64,000 nucleotides of DNA, taken from positions 62,001-126,000 of the forward strand of contig NZ_LGRV01000001.1 in assembly GCF_001278945.1 (NCBI RefSeq). Direction: 5' to 3'. The stretch comes from Lysinibacillus contaminans (lineage in GTDB: Bacteria; Bacillota; Bacilli; Bacillales_A; Planococcaceae). Positions 26,776 through 35,019 of this stretch are shown here, piece by piece (within the stretch, counting starts at the first letter, position 1; each line of letters starts with the position of its first letter). Under the pieces are notes generated by a model. It was not told the origin of the DNA. It worked only from the letters and a program-made list of their open reading frames with translations, and ran no database searches. Both the position numbers and the translations under genes were made by a program.

Positions 26776-27081
26776 TTAACCCCACCACATGGCCAAAACA
26801 AATAGTGACCAAAGAGAAGTGCCTATGCCTAACAAACCAATGATAGGGAAATATATATCGGTTTCTAGTTTACCTAGCATGTCCTTTTTGCCAGCGACAT
26901 AGGTGATTACAGCACTGACTAAATACAAGAAAACGCTTGTAAAGGTTAGTCCGGTTAAATAATAGACAGGTGCTATTGAAGCAATAAAATCATTCATAAA
27001 ATAAGCGATACCCTGACCGAATATTCCAAATATAGTTGCTAAAGCTAGACTGCCTAATATAAGAATATTAGATTTTTCCAA
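26776..27081 (-). CDS. Small membrane protein of unknown function
   Basis: About 101 residues with three hydrophobic segments (roughly residues 5-24, 31-57 and 74-98), ending in a Trp-rich tail (FVLAMWWG). Not recognised. The start is assigned to a TTG six bases after GGAGGTG; the longer frame from 27120 would place this site inside the coding region. It runs convergent to the alpha/beta hydrolase with only 16 bases between them. Confidence 0.65.
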   Translation of the reverse strand: MEKSNILILGSLALATIFGIFGQGIAYFMNDFIASIAPVYYLTGLTFTSVFLYLVSAVITYVAGKKDMLGKLETDIYFPIIGLLGIGTSLWSLFVLAMWWG

Positions 27082-27308
27082 CAACCACACCTCCGTATTA
27101 AATAATCGTTTGTTCGACAAGACGATACGCTGAATTTGAACATGACCTCATGAATAAGTGTAAAAAGTAAATAATATTAACTAAAAATAACTTATATTCA
27201 TAATAACCTAAAAAACCCAATAGAGTATATTTATGTAAAATTAGATTGATTTTTTTTGAGGAAGAACTTGTTCTACAACTCTTAAGAAAAGAACCTTGTT
27301 TTTTAAAG

Positions 27309-27330
27309 GCTGTTTTCTCAAAGATTGTTG
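27309..27330. repeat. 22-bp dispersed repeat, copy 2
   Basis: Identical to 4837-4858. The surrounding 27121-27444 interval contains no credible gene, only AT-rich DNA with repeat-like fragments. Confidence 0.65.
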
Positions 27331-27444
27331 CTTCTGGTTGCCCAACTTATTAAACTAAGCCTCCGTTACTTTAAGAAGAATACTTCACAAACTTTTTAGT
27401 ATTTCAAATAATACAGGAATGCTGCCCCGTTAGTTGAAACACTA

Positions 27445-27888
27445 CTACCATAAATAATCAATACGTTTCACTTGTATTGGATAAAAAGTTAATGCTACTT
27501 GTTCAAAATCTGTTGCTTCTTCAAACTCAAATTCCTTAACTTGTCTATTTGAAAATCTCAACTTCAATGAGCCATTTCCAATTTCATTTATTACTACTTC
27601 AGATAACTGTTCCAAAGCTACAATGTAGGAACCTCTTTCTGCTAAAAATTGCTCACGTTCTGTAATTTCATCAAATTTAAGTTCTTTTTTCCGACCTCTT
27701 GGGGTAATCCAAATAAATTTCACCAAATCAAACATCAATTCAATTATTAATGACTTCGTATGCAACTGTTTCATACCGTAAAATTGTCCACCTATTTTTC
27801 CAAACCACAGTTCATCTTCTTTTCTGTACACTTTATAATACTTGTTTCTTGTTACAATATATTGTTCAATCACATAAAAAGATTGCAT
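27445..27888 (-). CDS. Protein of unknown function
   Basis: A 147-residue, mostly beta-type soluble protein, not recognised. It has many aromatic and basic residues (YIVTRNKYYKVYRKEDELWFG) and no signal peptide. A GGGGT site precedes the ATG by nine bases. It is flanked by long spacers on both sides and has no operon partner. Composition is like that of its neighbours, giving no sign of recent transfer. Confidence 0.6.
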   Translation of the reverse strand: MQSFYVIEQYIVTRNKYYKVYRKEDELWFGKIGGQFYGMKQLHTKSLIIELMFDLVKFIWITPRGRKKELKFDEITEREQFLAERGSYIVALEQLSEVVINEIGNGSLKLRFSNRQVKEFEFEEATDFEQVALTFYPIQVKRIDYLW

Positions 27889-28130
27889 TTAAATACCCCA
27901 TTAAATTAATATTTCTGCTTCAAATGATATAGCCTCTAATTGTTTTTATCATTATTATACTATCCTGTTCCATCCCATCCCATTAGTAGAAGAGTGACAA
28001 TCTTTTCGAAAACAGCCATATTTATAAAATAGTTATTGCTTTGTTATTTGTTTTCTTAGTGAATGCCCTTATTAGTTTCTTTTGGTTTTTAATTCGCGTA
28101 AAAATTTACTATATTATAATATTTTTTTTA

Positions 28131-28183
28131 TTGACAACGTTTACATAGATACGTAGTATAGTGGTCAAGAGGTCAAACCTCTT
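28131..28183 (+). promoter_or_regulatory. Sigma-A promoter and palindromic operator of the nucleoside operon
   Basis: A near-consensus promoter: TTGACA (28131-28136), 17 bases, TAGTAT (28154-28159). Seven bases later a perfect palindrome, AAGAGGT-CAA-ACCTCTT (28167-28183), covers the expected transcription start. It is well placed for a repressor, possibly the GntR protein encoded second in the operon. Confidence 0.75.
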
Positions 28184-28206
28184 AACAAATAACGAGGTGA
28201 TAATTC

Positions 28207-28935
28207 ATGGAGAGCGCAGGGAAAATGTTGCCAAATATCCAAGTTGAAGAAGGATCTATTTCGGAAAAAGTCATTGTTTGTGGAAGTCCAAATCGCGCAA
28301 AGGTGATTGGTGAACGATTGGATCATGCTGAGGAAATAGCTTATTCCAGGGAATACCGTATCATTAATGGTTATTATAAAGGTGAAAAAATTACAGTAGC
28401 CTCACACGGAGTTGGTGCTCCCGGAGCTGCGGTATGCTTTGAAGAATTAATTAAAGCAGGAGCGAAAAAAATTATTCGTGTAGGTACGGCCGGTTCATAC
28501 ACTGAAGCATTACCACCGGGTAGTTTAATTATTGCTGATTCAGCTGTGCGAGCAGATGGTTTAACTAGACAGCTTGTTCCAGAAGGTGTACCAGCAGTTG
28601 CAGATTTTAAAATGTTGCTGAAACTAGAAGAAAGCGCGAAGAAGGCTAATGTTACATACGGATTAGGAACAATCGCTACTGTAGACGCGTTTTATGCTGG
28701 TCCAGTTAAAATACCACATATGTTATATAAAGAATCAGGCGTTCTTGGTGCAGAAATGGAACTTGCGGCTTTATATGTTATTGCAAGATTACGAGGTGTA
28801 TCAGCAGTAGGAATTTTTGCTCTTGATGGTTATGCTTTTGCTGATATGAATGATTATAATCCGCATAAAGATGTCGTTAATGCTGCGATTCAAGCAGAAA
28901 TTGATATTGCGTTAGATACATTTGCTAACCTGTAA
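28207..28935 (+). CDS. Nucleoside phosphorylase (PNP/UDP family)
   Basis: A 242-residue phosphorylase of the PNP_UDP_1 superfamily, expected to split a nucleoside with phosphate into base and (deoxy)ribose 1-phosphate. Motifs: VIVCGSPNRAKVIGERL for phosphate binding, ASHGVGAPGAAVCFEEL, RVGTAGSY, GAEMELAALYVIARLRG for ribose contacts, and a late ALDGYAF where related enzymes have the catalytic Asp. Substrate class (uridine, purine or 5'-deoxy/methylthio nucleoside) cannot be decided. It is the first gene of an operon with regulator, aldolase, isomerase and transporter. A GAGGTG site precedes the ATG by nine bases. Confidence 0.88.
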   Translation: MESAGKMLPNIQVEEGSISEKVIVCGSPNRAKVIGERLDHAEEIAYSREYRIINGYYKGEKITVASHGVGAPGAAVCFEELIKAGAKKIIRVGTAGSYTEALPPGSLIIADSAVRADGLTRQLVPEGVPAVADFKMLLKLEESAKKANVTYGLGTIATVDAFYAGPVKIPHMLYKESGVLGAEMELAALYVIARLRGVSAVGIFALDGYAFADMNDYNPHKDVVNAAIQAEIDIALDTFANL

Positions 28936-28948
28936 TGGTTGACCTCCT

Positions 28949-28988
28949 ATGACATATGTTGTCATGTATTATTTAACAATAGTATGAT
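28949..28988 (+). promoter_or_regulatory. Palindrome overlapping an internal promoter candidate
   Basis: ATGACA-TATGT-TGTCAT (28949-28965) is a perfect inverted repeat. Its right arm overlaps TTGTCA, which with TATGAT (28983-28988) at 18 bases forms a possible promoter for the gntR gene. This would allow autoregulation. The sequence differs from the palindrome at 28167. Confidence 0.5.
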
Positions 28989-29018
28989 GTAAGATAGATG
29001 TCTTAGGGGGGAATACAA

Positions 29019-29753
29019 ATGAAAGATATTGGAATTGAAAAAAAATCATTATCATCAATTGCTTTTAAAAAAATAATCGAATTAATTGAAAGTGATGTTC
29101 TTAAAGTTGGCGAAAAATTAGATGCTGAACAAAAGCTAGCAAACAAATTAAATATAAGTCGCCCGATATTGAGAGAGGCCCTTCAAAAGTTGGAAATAGA
29201 AGGTTACATTATGCGAAAGCATGGTGTTGGTACGTTTGTAATTTCTAAAACACCTATGCTTTCAACGGGTCTTGAGAGACTAGATAGCATGACGGATCTT
29301 GTCAAAGTACAAAATTATTCAGTTGGGACGATCGGTACAACCGAAATTAGTAAATGTACAGATGATTCAATACGTGAGTTGCTAGGCTTAGATAAAACGG
29401 ATAATTTAATGTTTTTCGAGCGCATTCGTACAGCAGACAAAAAGCCATTTGCTTTGGACTATATTTACATTCCTGAGAAGTATGTATGTGAAGATTTTCA
29501 CTCCACGTATGCTGATGCCTCTATTTTGAATTATTTTAGTACTGTTCAAGGTACTCCTATATTTAGCTCCCAGTGTAACATTTTTGCAGAGAATGCTTCG
29601 GCAAGTATTGCAGATAAACTTGCTATTCTAGAAAATGAAGCCCTTCAAGTATTGGAACAAACCTTTTATACAAATATGAATGAGCCCGTTTTTTATGGGA
29701 AAAGTCTTATAGTTAATAACATCATGAAGTTTCATTTGGTTCGTAGAAGGTAA
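29019..29753 (+). CDS. GntR family regulator (HutC/UTRA type)
   Basis: A 244-residue regulator. The winged helix is at residues 8-75 (KLANKLNISRPILREALQKL, then EGYIMRKHGVGTFV). The remainder is a UTRA ligand domain, where HutC-type proteins bind a small metabolite; the end ANNIM..FHLVRRR-like tail is typical. Given its operon, the ligand may be a nucleoside, a sugar phosphate or 5-deoxyribose-type product. A GGGGGG site lies eight bases before the ATG. The aldolase gene starts 13 bases after its stop. Confidence 0.9.
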   Translation: MKDIGIEKKSLSSIAFKKIIELIESDVLKVGEKLDAEQKLANKLNISRPILREALQKLEIEGYIMRKHGVGTFVISKTPMLSTGLERLDSMTDLVKVQNYSVGTIGTTEISKCTDDSIRELLGLDKTDNLMFFERIRTADKKPFALDYIYIPEKYVCEDFHSTYADASILNYFSTVQGTPIFSSQCNIFAENASASIADKLAILENEALQVLEQTFYTNMNEPVFYGKSLIVNNIMKFHLVRRR

Positions 29754-29766
29754 GGAGAACCTTAAA

Positions 29767-30399
29767 ATGTATAGTAAATTAAAACAAACGGTTCATGAGA
29801 ATGCCTTGAAAGCCTATAATACGGGCTTGATGGCTGGAACTAGCGGTAATTTCAGTACAGTTGACAGAGATTTAAAAGTGATGGCAATTACTCCAAGTGG
29901 TGCAGCTTATGAAACAATGTTGCCAGAGGATATTACTGTTATTGATTTTAATGGAAATATTCTATCTGGCACTAAGCCCCCATCTTCTGAATGGCAGATG
30001 CATCTAAGTATTTACGAAAAAATATCAGATGTAGGCGGTGTTGCTCATACTCATTCGCCTTATGCAACATCCTTTGCTGTCCTCAATCAATCTATCCCGG
30101 TAGTGCTGATTGAAATGGTCTTGCTTGGCGGAGAAGTACCACTTGCTCCATTTGCAATGCCTGGATCTAAAGAGCTAGGAGATGTTACTGCTGAAACGTT
30201 ATTGAAAAAACAAACATCTGCATGTCTATTAGCTAATCATGGAGCACTTACAATTGGTAAAACGATGGATGAAGCGTATATGAAGGCTGTATATTTAGAG
30301 GATTCCGCGAAGATTTATCATTTTGCAAAATCAATAGGTGAAGTCCGCATTGTTGATGAATCAGCGATAAATGAAATGAAGGAAAAACTAGGACTATAA
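29767..30399 (+). CDS. Class II aldolase/adducin family protein (FucA/DrdA-like)
   Basis: A 210-residue zinc-dependent aldolase of the FucA/AraD type. The metal-binding His pair is in HTHSPYATSFA, the catalytic Glu in SSEWQMHLSIYE and the third His in LLANHGAL; MAGTSGNFS binds the phosphate. FucA-type enzymes split ketose 1-phosphates to DHAP and an aldehyde. Next to an MtnA-type isomerase it matches the aldolase of the DHAP shunt (Ald2 of Rhodospirillum, DrdA of B. thuringiensis). AAGGAG lies eight bases before the ATG. Confidence 0.88.
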   Translation: MYSKLKQTVHENALKAYNTGLMAGTSGNFSTVDRDLKVMAITPSGAAYETMLPEDITVIDFNGNILSGTKPPSSEWQMHLSIYEKISDVGGVAHTHSPYATSFAVLNQSIPVVLIEMVLLGGEVPLAPFAMPGSKELGDVTAETLLKKQTSACLLANHGALTIGKTMDEAYMKAVYLEDSAKIYHFAKSIGEVRIVDESAINEMKEKLGL

Positions 30400-30445
30400 T
30401 AAGGAATTAAATTAACTGAATATTCAAATAAAGGATGTTGTTTTT

Positions 30446-31483
30446 ATGAGAAATATAGAATCTGTTACTTATAATGGAGAAAAAATAATTCTACTTGACC
30501 AAACCAAACTACCTCTAGAGGAAGTTTATCTTGAAATCGATTCTGTAAAAGATGTATGGGATGCTATTGTTCAGTTGAAAGTTCGTGGAGCACCAGCAAT
30601 TGGAATCGCAGCAGCGTACGGAGTAGCACTTGGAGCAAGCCAATTGAAGGAAGATGATTATGAGTCATTCGCAGCTAAGTACGAAGAAATCTCAGCGTAT
30701 CTTGCTTCTTCACGTCCAACTGCAGTTAATTTATTCTGGGCATTAAACCGAATGAAGAACACACTTGTTGCAAATAAAGAACAGCCAGTTGCTGAAATTA
30801 AGCAAATTCTATTGAATGAAGCGGATGCAATAAAGAAAGATGATGCTGAAATTTGTAAAAGCATTGGAGAGCATGGCTTAACACTTTTAAAAGATGGCAT
30901 GACCCTATTAACACATTGTAACGCTGGTGGAATTGCGACAGCTAAATATGGAACAGCTCTTGCTCCAATTTATCTTGCTAAGGAAAAAAATATGGATATT
31001 CGCGTATTTGCTGATGAAACAAGACCATTGTTACAAGGTGCAAGATTAACAACATGGGAGCTTATGCAAGCAGATATAGATGTAACTTTGATTACGGATA
31101 GCATGGCTGCAATAGTGATGCAACAAGGAAAAGTAGATGCCGTAATTGTAGGCTGTGATCGTATTGCAGCGAATGGAGATACTGCAAACAAAATTGGTAC
31201 TTATGGTTTAGCAGTTTTAGCACAAAAGCATAATATTCCATTTTATGTGGCTAGTCCATTATCAACGATTGATATGGAAACAGAAACGGGTGCTGATATA
31301 CCAATTGAAGAGCGCTCAGCTGAGGAAATTACTTGTGGTTTCGGTAATCAAACGGCTCCAAATGGTGTGAAAGTATTTAACCCTGCATTTGATGTGACGC
31401 CTAATGATTTAATTACAGCTATTATTACAGAGAAAGGAATTATTAGCGCACCATATTCAGAAAGTTTAAAAAATCTATTTTAA
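30446..31483 (+). CDS. MtnA-type sugar-1-phosphate isomerase
   Basis: A 345-residue aldose-ketose isomerase of the 5-methylthioribose-1-phosphate isomerase/eIF2B-like family. Key segments: [20 protein letters not shown], catalytic Cys in [12 protein letters not shown], catalytic Asp in [18 protein letters not shown]. It would turn ribose 1-phosphate, 5-deoxyribose 1-phosphate or methylthioribose 1-phosphate into the ketose. No mtnK or mtnB-W genes accompany it, so the classical methionine salvage cycle is not encoded here; the aldolase upstream is the likely next enzyme. AAAGGATG lies about eight bases before the ATG. Confidence 0.9.
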   Translation: MRNIESVTYNGEKIILLDQTKLPLEEVYLEIDSVKDVWDAIVQLKVRGAPAIGIAAAYGVALGASQLKEDDYESFAAKYEEISAYLASSRPTAVNLFWALNRMKNTLVANKEQPVAEIKQILLNEADAIKKDDAEICKSIGEHGLTLLKDGMTLLTHCNAGGIATAKYGTALAPIYLAKEKNMDIRVFADETRPLLQGARLTTWELMQADIDVTLITDSMAAIVMQQGKVDAVIVGCDRIAANGDTANKIGTYGLAVLAQKHNIPFYVASPLSTIDMETETGADIPIEERSAEEITCGFGNQTAPNGVKVFNPAFDVTPNDLITAIITEKGIISAPYSESLKNLF

Positions 31484-31495
31484 TTAAATGCTATG

Positions 31496-31525
31496 TTGAT
31501 TAATTTATCAAAAAAGTATTATAAT
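31496..31525 (+). promoter_or_regulatory. Promoter candidate in front of the transporter
   Basis: TTGATT and a perfect TATAAT are separated by 18 bases in the 206-base gap before nupC, so the transporter may also be expressed separately from the operon. Confidence 0.5.
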
Positions 31526-31689
31526 TCGAATGGAGAAAATAAAAACATGCTCTTCAAAAAAACATCAAACAATTATCGTTTTCATTTTACGGAGGACAAG
31601 TTTAAAGGATGTTAGACATTTAGATAACTAGATTATCTTGTTGCTATGTTTGGTTTGTTAAGAGTTAGAATTTTTAGAAGGAGGACATA

Positions 31690-32889
31690 ATGGGCATATA
31701 TCTGATTATTAACATCCTTGGTATATTCGCGTTTATTGGTATTGCCTTTTTGTTTTCAAAGGACAAAAAGAAGATAAATTGGAAGTCTACGGGTATTTTA
31801 GTGTTATTCAATGCCTTCTTGGCTTGGTTATTAATTGCCTTTCCGTTAGGTAGATGGTGTGTTGAACAAGTTGCTCTAGGTTTTAGTTGGTTAATAGGAA
31901 CTGCTTTTGAAGGTGTTGGTTTTGCTTTTGCTAGCATGGTCAATGTCGAAAATATGGACATGGTATTTAGTGCCTTAATGCCAATATTACTTGTTGTTCC
32001 ACTGTTTGATATCCTTACGTATTTTGGCGTTCTTCCCAAAATAATTAAAGGATTAGGTTGGGGACTTTCTAAACTGACTGGACAACCTAAATTTGAAGCT
32101 TTTTACGCAATTGAAATGATGTTCCTTGGTAATACAGAAGCATTGGCAGTATCAAGTGGGCAATTAAAGTCAATGAGTCAGGAAAGATTATTGACAGTAT
32201 CTTTAATGTCCATGAGTTGTGTTTCAGCAGCAATGATCGGGGTATATATACAAATGCTACCAGCTCAATTTGTATTAACAGCGATCCCTTTAAATATCAT
32301 TAATGCGATTATTATTACAAGTATTTTAAATCCAGTAGTTGTAACAAAGGAAGAAGACGTTATTTTTGAAATGAATAAAGAAGAAAAGCCACCGTTCTTT
32401 TCTTTCTTAGGAGATTCTATTCTCGGAGCGGGTAAGTTGATTTTGATCATTACAGCAATGCTAATTTCATTTGTAGCACTTGCTGCTCTTATAGACAAGG
32501 TTTTACATTTATTCGCTCCTTGGTTATCGCTAAGTAATATATTGGGTGTTATTATAACTCCTTTTTCTTTCCTTCTTGGTTTGCCGATCGGAGATGCATT
32601 CCAAACGGCTCAATACATGGGTACTAAGTTAGTGACGAATGAGTTCGTTGTAATGGCAGATATTATGCCGATTATGGATTCGTTCAGCCCACATATGATG
32701 GCGGTTCTTTGTACATTCCTAGTGTCATTTGCAAACTTTTCTACTATTGGTATGATACTAGGTTGTTTTAACGGTATTGTTAAAAAAGAGCAAGCGGATA
32801 ACTTATCCAAAAATGTTTGGATGATGATACTTTCAGGAACACTAGTCTCTTTATTAAGCGCAGCAATGGTTGGCCTATTTGTTTGGTGA
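31690..32889 (+). CDS. Concentrative nucleoside transporter (NupC/CNT family)
   Basis: A 399-residue membrane protein with about ten hydrophobic segments and the CNT signature regions: FGVLPKIIKGLGW, EAFYAIEMMFLGNTEALAV, GVYIQMLP and ISFVALAAL. CNTs import nucleosides with H+ or Na+. Its location after phosphorylase, aldolase and isomerase suggests that it supplies their nucleoside. AAGGAGG precedes the ATG by five bases. A stable terminator follows, closing the five-gene unit. Confidence 0.92.
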   Translation: MGIYLIINILGIFAFIGIAFLFSKDKKKINWKSTGILVLFNAFLAWLLIAFPLGRWCVEQVALGFSWLIGTAFEGVGFAFASMVNVENMDMVFSALMPILLVVPLFDILTYFGVLPKIIKGLGWGLSKLTGQPKFEAFYAIEMMFLGNTEALAVSSGQLKSMSQERLLTVSLMSMSCVSAAMIGVYIQMLPAQFVLTAIPLNIINAIIITSILNPVVVTKEEDVIFEMNKEEKPPFFSFLGDSILGAGKLILIITAMLISFVALAALIDKVLHLFAPWLSLSNILGVIITPFSFLLGLPIGDAFQTAQYMGTKLVTNEFVVMADIMPIMDSFSPHMMAVLCTFLVSFANFSTIGMILGCFNGIVKKEQADNLSKNVWMMILSGTLVSLLSAAMVGLFVW

Positions 32890-32955
32890 TAAAAATATCA
32901 ATTAAATAAAGAGGACCAATCGTTGTATTTAAGACAGAGGTCAATAGAGCATTTA

Positions 32956-32998
32956 CCCAACCAGTTGTCGGTATTGTACCGGCGACTAGTTGGGTAGT
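32956..32998 (+). terminator. Terminator of the nucleoside operon
   Basis: CCCAACCAGTTGTCGG pairs with CCGGCGACTAGTTGGG around a seven-base loop (three wobble or mismatch positions), followed by TAGTTTTG. Confidence 0.8.
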
Positions 32999-33031
32999 TT
33001 TGTTTGTATTTGGATATGGTTATAATACTTT

Positions 33032-33181
33032 TTATAGTCTTAGACAGTTTGTTCTACGATTGTAGTCGTAGAACAAACTGTCTAAATAGAATGTTTCAGA
33101 CTTTAATGCTGAATGAAACGATTCGATGGGGGCATTATCAGCGGGCGTATCTTTACGGGACATGCTCATGATAATGTCTTT
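33032..33181 (-). pseudogene. IS3-family transposase (OrfB) remnant
   Basis: The minus strand reads SMSRKDTPADNAPIESFHSA, the hallmark of IS3/IS150-type OrfB transposases around the last catalytic Glu, followed by LKSETFYL and, after 50 codons, a stop. The usual 40 residues after this motif are absent; the frame runs instead into a perfect inverted repeat. There is no start and no other IS part nearby. Confidence 0.75.
33040..33085. repeat. Perfect 20-bp inverted repeat
   Basis: Two perfect 20-base arms beginning TTAGACAGTTTG (33040-33059 and 33066-33085) with a six-base loop, at the end of the IS3 remnant. It has no T tract. It may be a palindromic rearrangement product or a folded IS end. 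Confidence 0.7.
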
Positions 33182-33330
33182 TTTTAATTGGATTTTAGGT
33201 ATTTAAACCCGACTTACTCTTCTTCTTTTTTATTGTATTTAGAAATCACTTTAACTATTTTGATTGAAGATTGTCTTTAATGGATATTACTTTAAGAATA
33301 ATTTATTTTTGAAAATAGAGGTGCTTCTTA

Positions 33331-33786
33331 GTGAAAACATGGACAAAAAGTATTGAAATAAACTCCCCGATTGTACATGTTTGGAAATTTTTTAATGGTT
33401 CTTTAGAAGAAATGCAAAAAATTATGCCTCAAATAGTGGATAATACACCTGTTAAAATTACAGAAGAAGTGGTTGGCAGTGTGTATCGCCAAAAATATAA
33501 AGAAGGAAAACGCACACAAGAGTATGATGTAGAAACCTTTGAATACTTGGATACACCTGATGAAAAAAGGCTGAAGGTAGGTTTCACACTCGCTAATTTA
33601 TTTGAAATCACTGCTCTTTATGAACTACGTAAAATAAATGAAAGTAAGACTTCATTTACATATACAGTGACTAATCGTCCTTTAAAGTGGTTAGTAAAAT
33701 TATTTTTATTATTTGCTACCGAGAAGGTAGTAGTTAAATTTGTAGAACGTGTTAAAAGCGTGGCTGAAGCTGAAAATAGTAGATAA
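33331..33786 (+). CDS. SRPBCC family protein
   Basis: A 151-residue START/Bet v1-like (SRPBCC) protein, expected to bind a hydrophobic ligand. The start KTWTKSIEINSPIVHVWKFF and the C-terminal helix (VKFVERVKSVAEAE) fit the fold. The function is unknown. The start is a GTG with GAGGTG about nine bases upstream; no ATG is available at the right place. Monocistronic with its own terminator. Confidence 0.75.
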   Translation: MKTWTKSIEINSPIVHVWKFFNGSLEEMQKIMPQIVDNTPVKITEEVVGSVYRQKYKEGKRTQEYDVETFEYLDTPDEKRLKVGFTLANLFEITALYELRKINESKTSFTYTVTNRPLKWLVKLFLLFATEKVVVKFVERVKSVAEAENSR

Positions 33787-33797
33787 TTGATAAGTAA

Positions 33798-33842
33798 GGG
33801 ATCGTTAAAAAGTCAGTAGCAGACTTTTTGACGATTCCTTTT
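33798..33842 (+). terminator. Terminator
   Basis: GGGATCGTTAAAAAGTC pairs with GACTTTTTGACGATTCC around a seven-base loop, followed by TTTTAG, 11 bases after the SRPBCC stop. Confidence 0.85.
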
Positions 33843-33942
33843 AGATTTCACGAAAGATTTCTAATGAAAAATTGGTTGTTTATAAAAAAGTATAGTGAAT
33901 GGAGATAATAAGGAAATATAAAGATATAAAGGATGTGTGAAG

Positions 33943-34647
33943 GTGGAATTTTTTCATGGACAAGAAGCACTTACTGCCATGCAATGGATTTTAAGAGCGA
34001 TAGTTGCTTTTTTCTTCTTACTCTTTGCGGCAAAAATTATGGGGCAGCGTTCAATTTCCCAACTGAGGTTACTTGATTTTGTGATGGCTATTTCTATTGG
34101 GAATATTATTGCGCATCCTTTATCTGATGAAGGTTTAGGGATGAAAGGTTCCATGATTACGATGACAGTATTAGTTGTTTTATATTTACTAGGTGTATTC
34201 ATGAGCCTCAACTGGATCTCTTTTAGACATTTTATAGATCCTTCTCCGCTAACGCTTATAAAAGATGGTCAAATCATTTCGAAAAACTTAAAAAAGGCAA
34301 GGATTTCAGTTGATTTATTGTTATCAGAATTGAGAAAAGAACAAATTGAAGATGTTCAAAAGGTGGCTCTCGCATTATGGGAACCAGATGGATCTATTTC
34401 AAGCTTTTTATATCCTCTACATCAGACACTGACACAAACTGATATGAAATTGGCACCTACACCTTTTTCTTTTCCATCAGTCATTATTAAAGAGGGGAAA
34501 ATTGATTACGATGAAGTAAAGAATATAAATATTAATGTCGATTGGCTAAAAAATGAAATCACGTCAGCGTATGATGCTGATATTAGCGATGTTTTATTAG
34601 CAACAATCGATAGCAATAAGAATCTACAGGTATTCTTATACACGTAA
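33943..34647 (+). CDS. DUF421 family membrane protein (YetF-like)
   Basis: A 234-residue protein with three N-terminal membrane helices (to about residue 85) and a cytoplasmic YetF domain. Typical segments are GQRSISQLRLLDFVMAISIG, IAHPLSDE, PLTLIKDGQI and SVDLLLSELRKEQIEDV. Family members include B. subtilis YetF, YrbG and YdfR; no function is established. Two in-frame GTGs are possible; the second (nine bases from AAAGGA) has better spacing and was chosen, the other is at 33937. Confidence 0.9.
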   Translation: MEFFHGQEALTAMQWILRAIVAFFFLLFAAKIMGQRSISQLRLLDFVMAISIGNIIAHPLSDEGLGMKGSMITMTVLVVLYLLGVFMSLNWISFRHFIDPSPLTLIKDGQIISKNLKKARISVDLLLSELRKEQIEDVQKVALALWEPDGSISSFLYPLHQTLTQTDMKLAPTPFSFPSVIIKEGKIDYDEVKNININVDWLKNEITSAYDADISDVLLATIDSNKNLQVFLYT

Positions 34648-34890
34648 ATAGTTCTTAAATGTATAAGGGTCATTTGAAAAGATATAAGTGGTGAACTTTT
34701 AAAAGCAGATAAATATAGAAATAAGAGGGGTTAAAAAAACGCTTACGATTGTAATTATAAACCTACTAATCAAATATTCATTCGGTGGTACTTTAACAAT
34801 TTTAAGTTGTAAAAATTTTCGAGGAGCAAAAGAGATGATTAAAGCTATTTATAAATGAATGAAGCTAGTTTGTACACAATTCATAATACA
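34648..34890. other. AT-rich spacer
   Basis: No gene is seen between the DUF421 gene and the next terminator; only very short ORFs. Confidence 0.4.
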
Positions 34891-34926
34891 AGGACTGACC
34901 ACAATATAATATGTCAGTCCTCTTCT
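34891..34926 (+). terminator. Terminator-like hairpin
   Basis: AGGACTGAC pairs perfectly with GTCAGTCCT around a 13-base loop, followed by CTTCT. It lies about 245 bases after the DUF421 gene and 100 bases before the end of the opposite-strand hydroxylase gene. Confidence 0.6.
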
Positions 34927-35019
34927 ATATGTTTCCTTGAGTTACGTACCAAGAACTTACACAATATATTATTTATAATGGATTCTATGCAACGTTAGTT
35001 GGTATCCTTCATGCCATGA

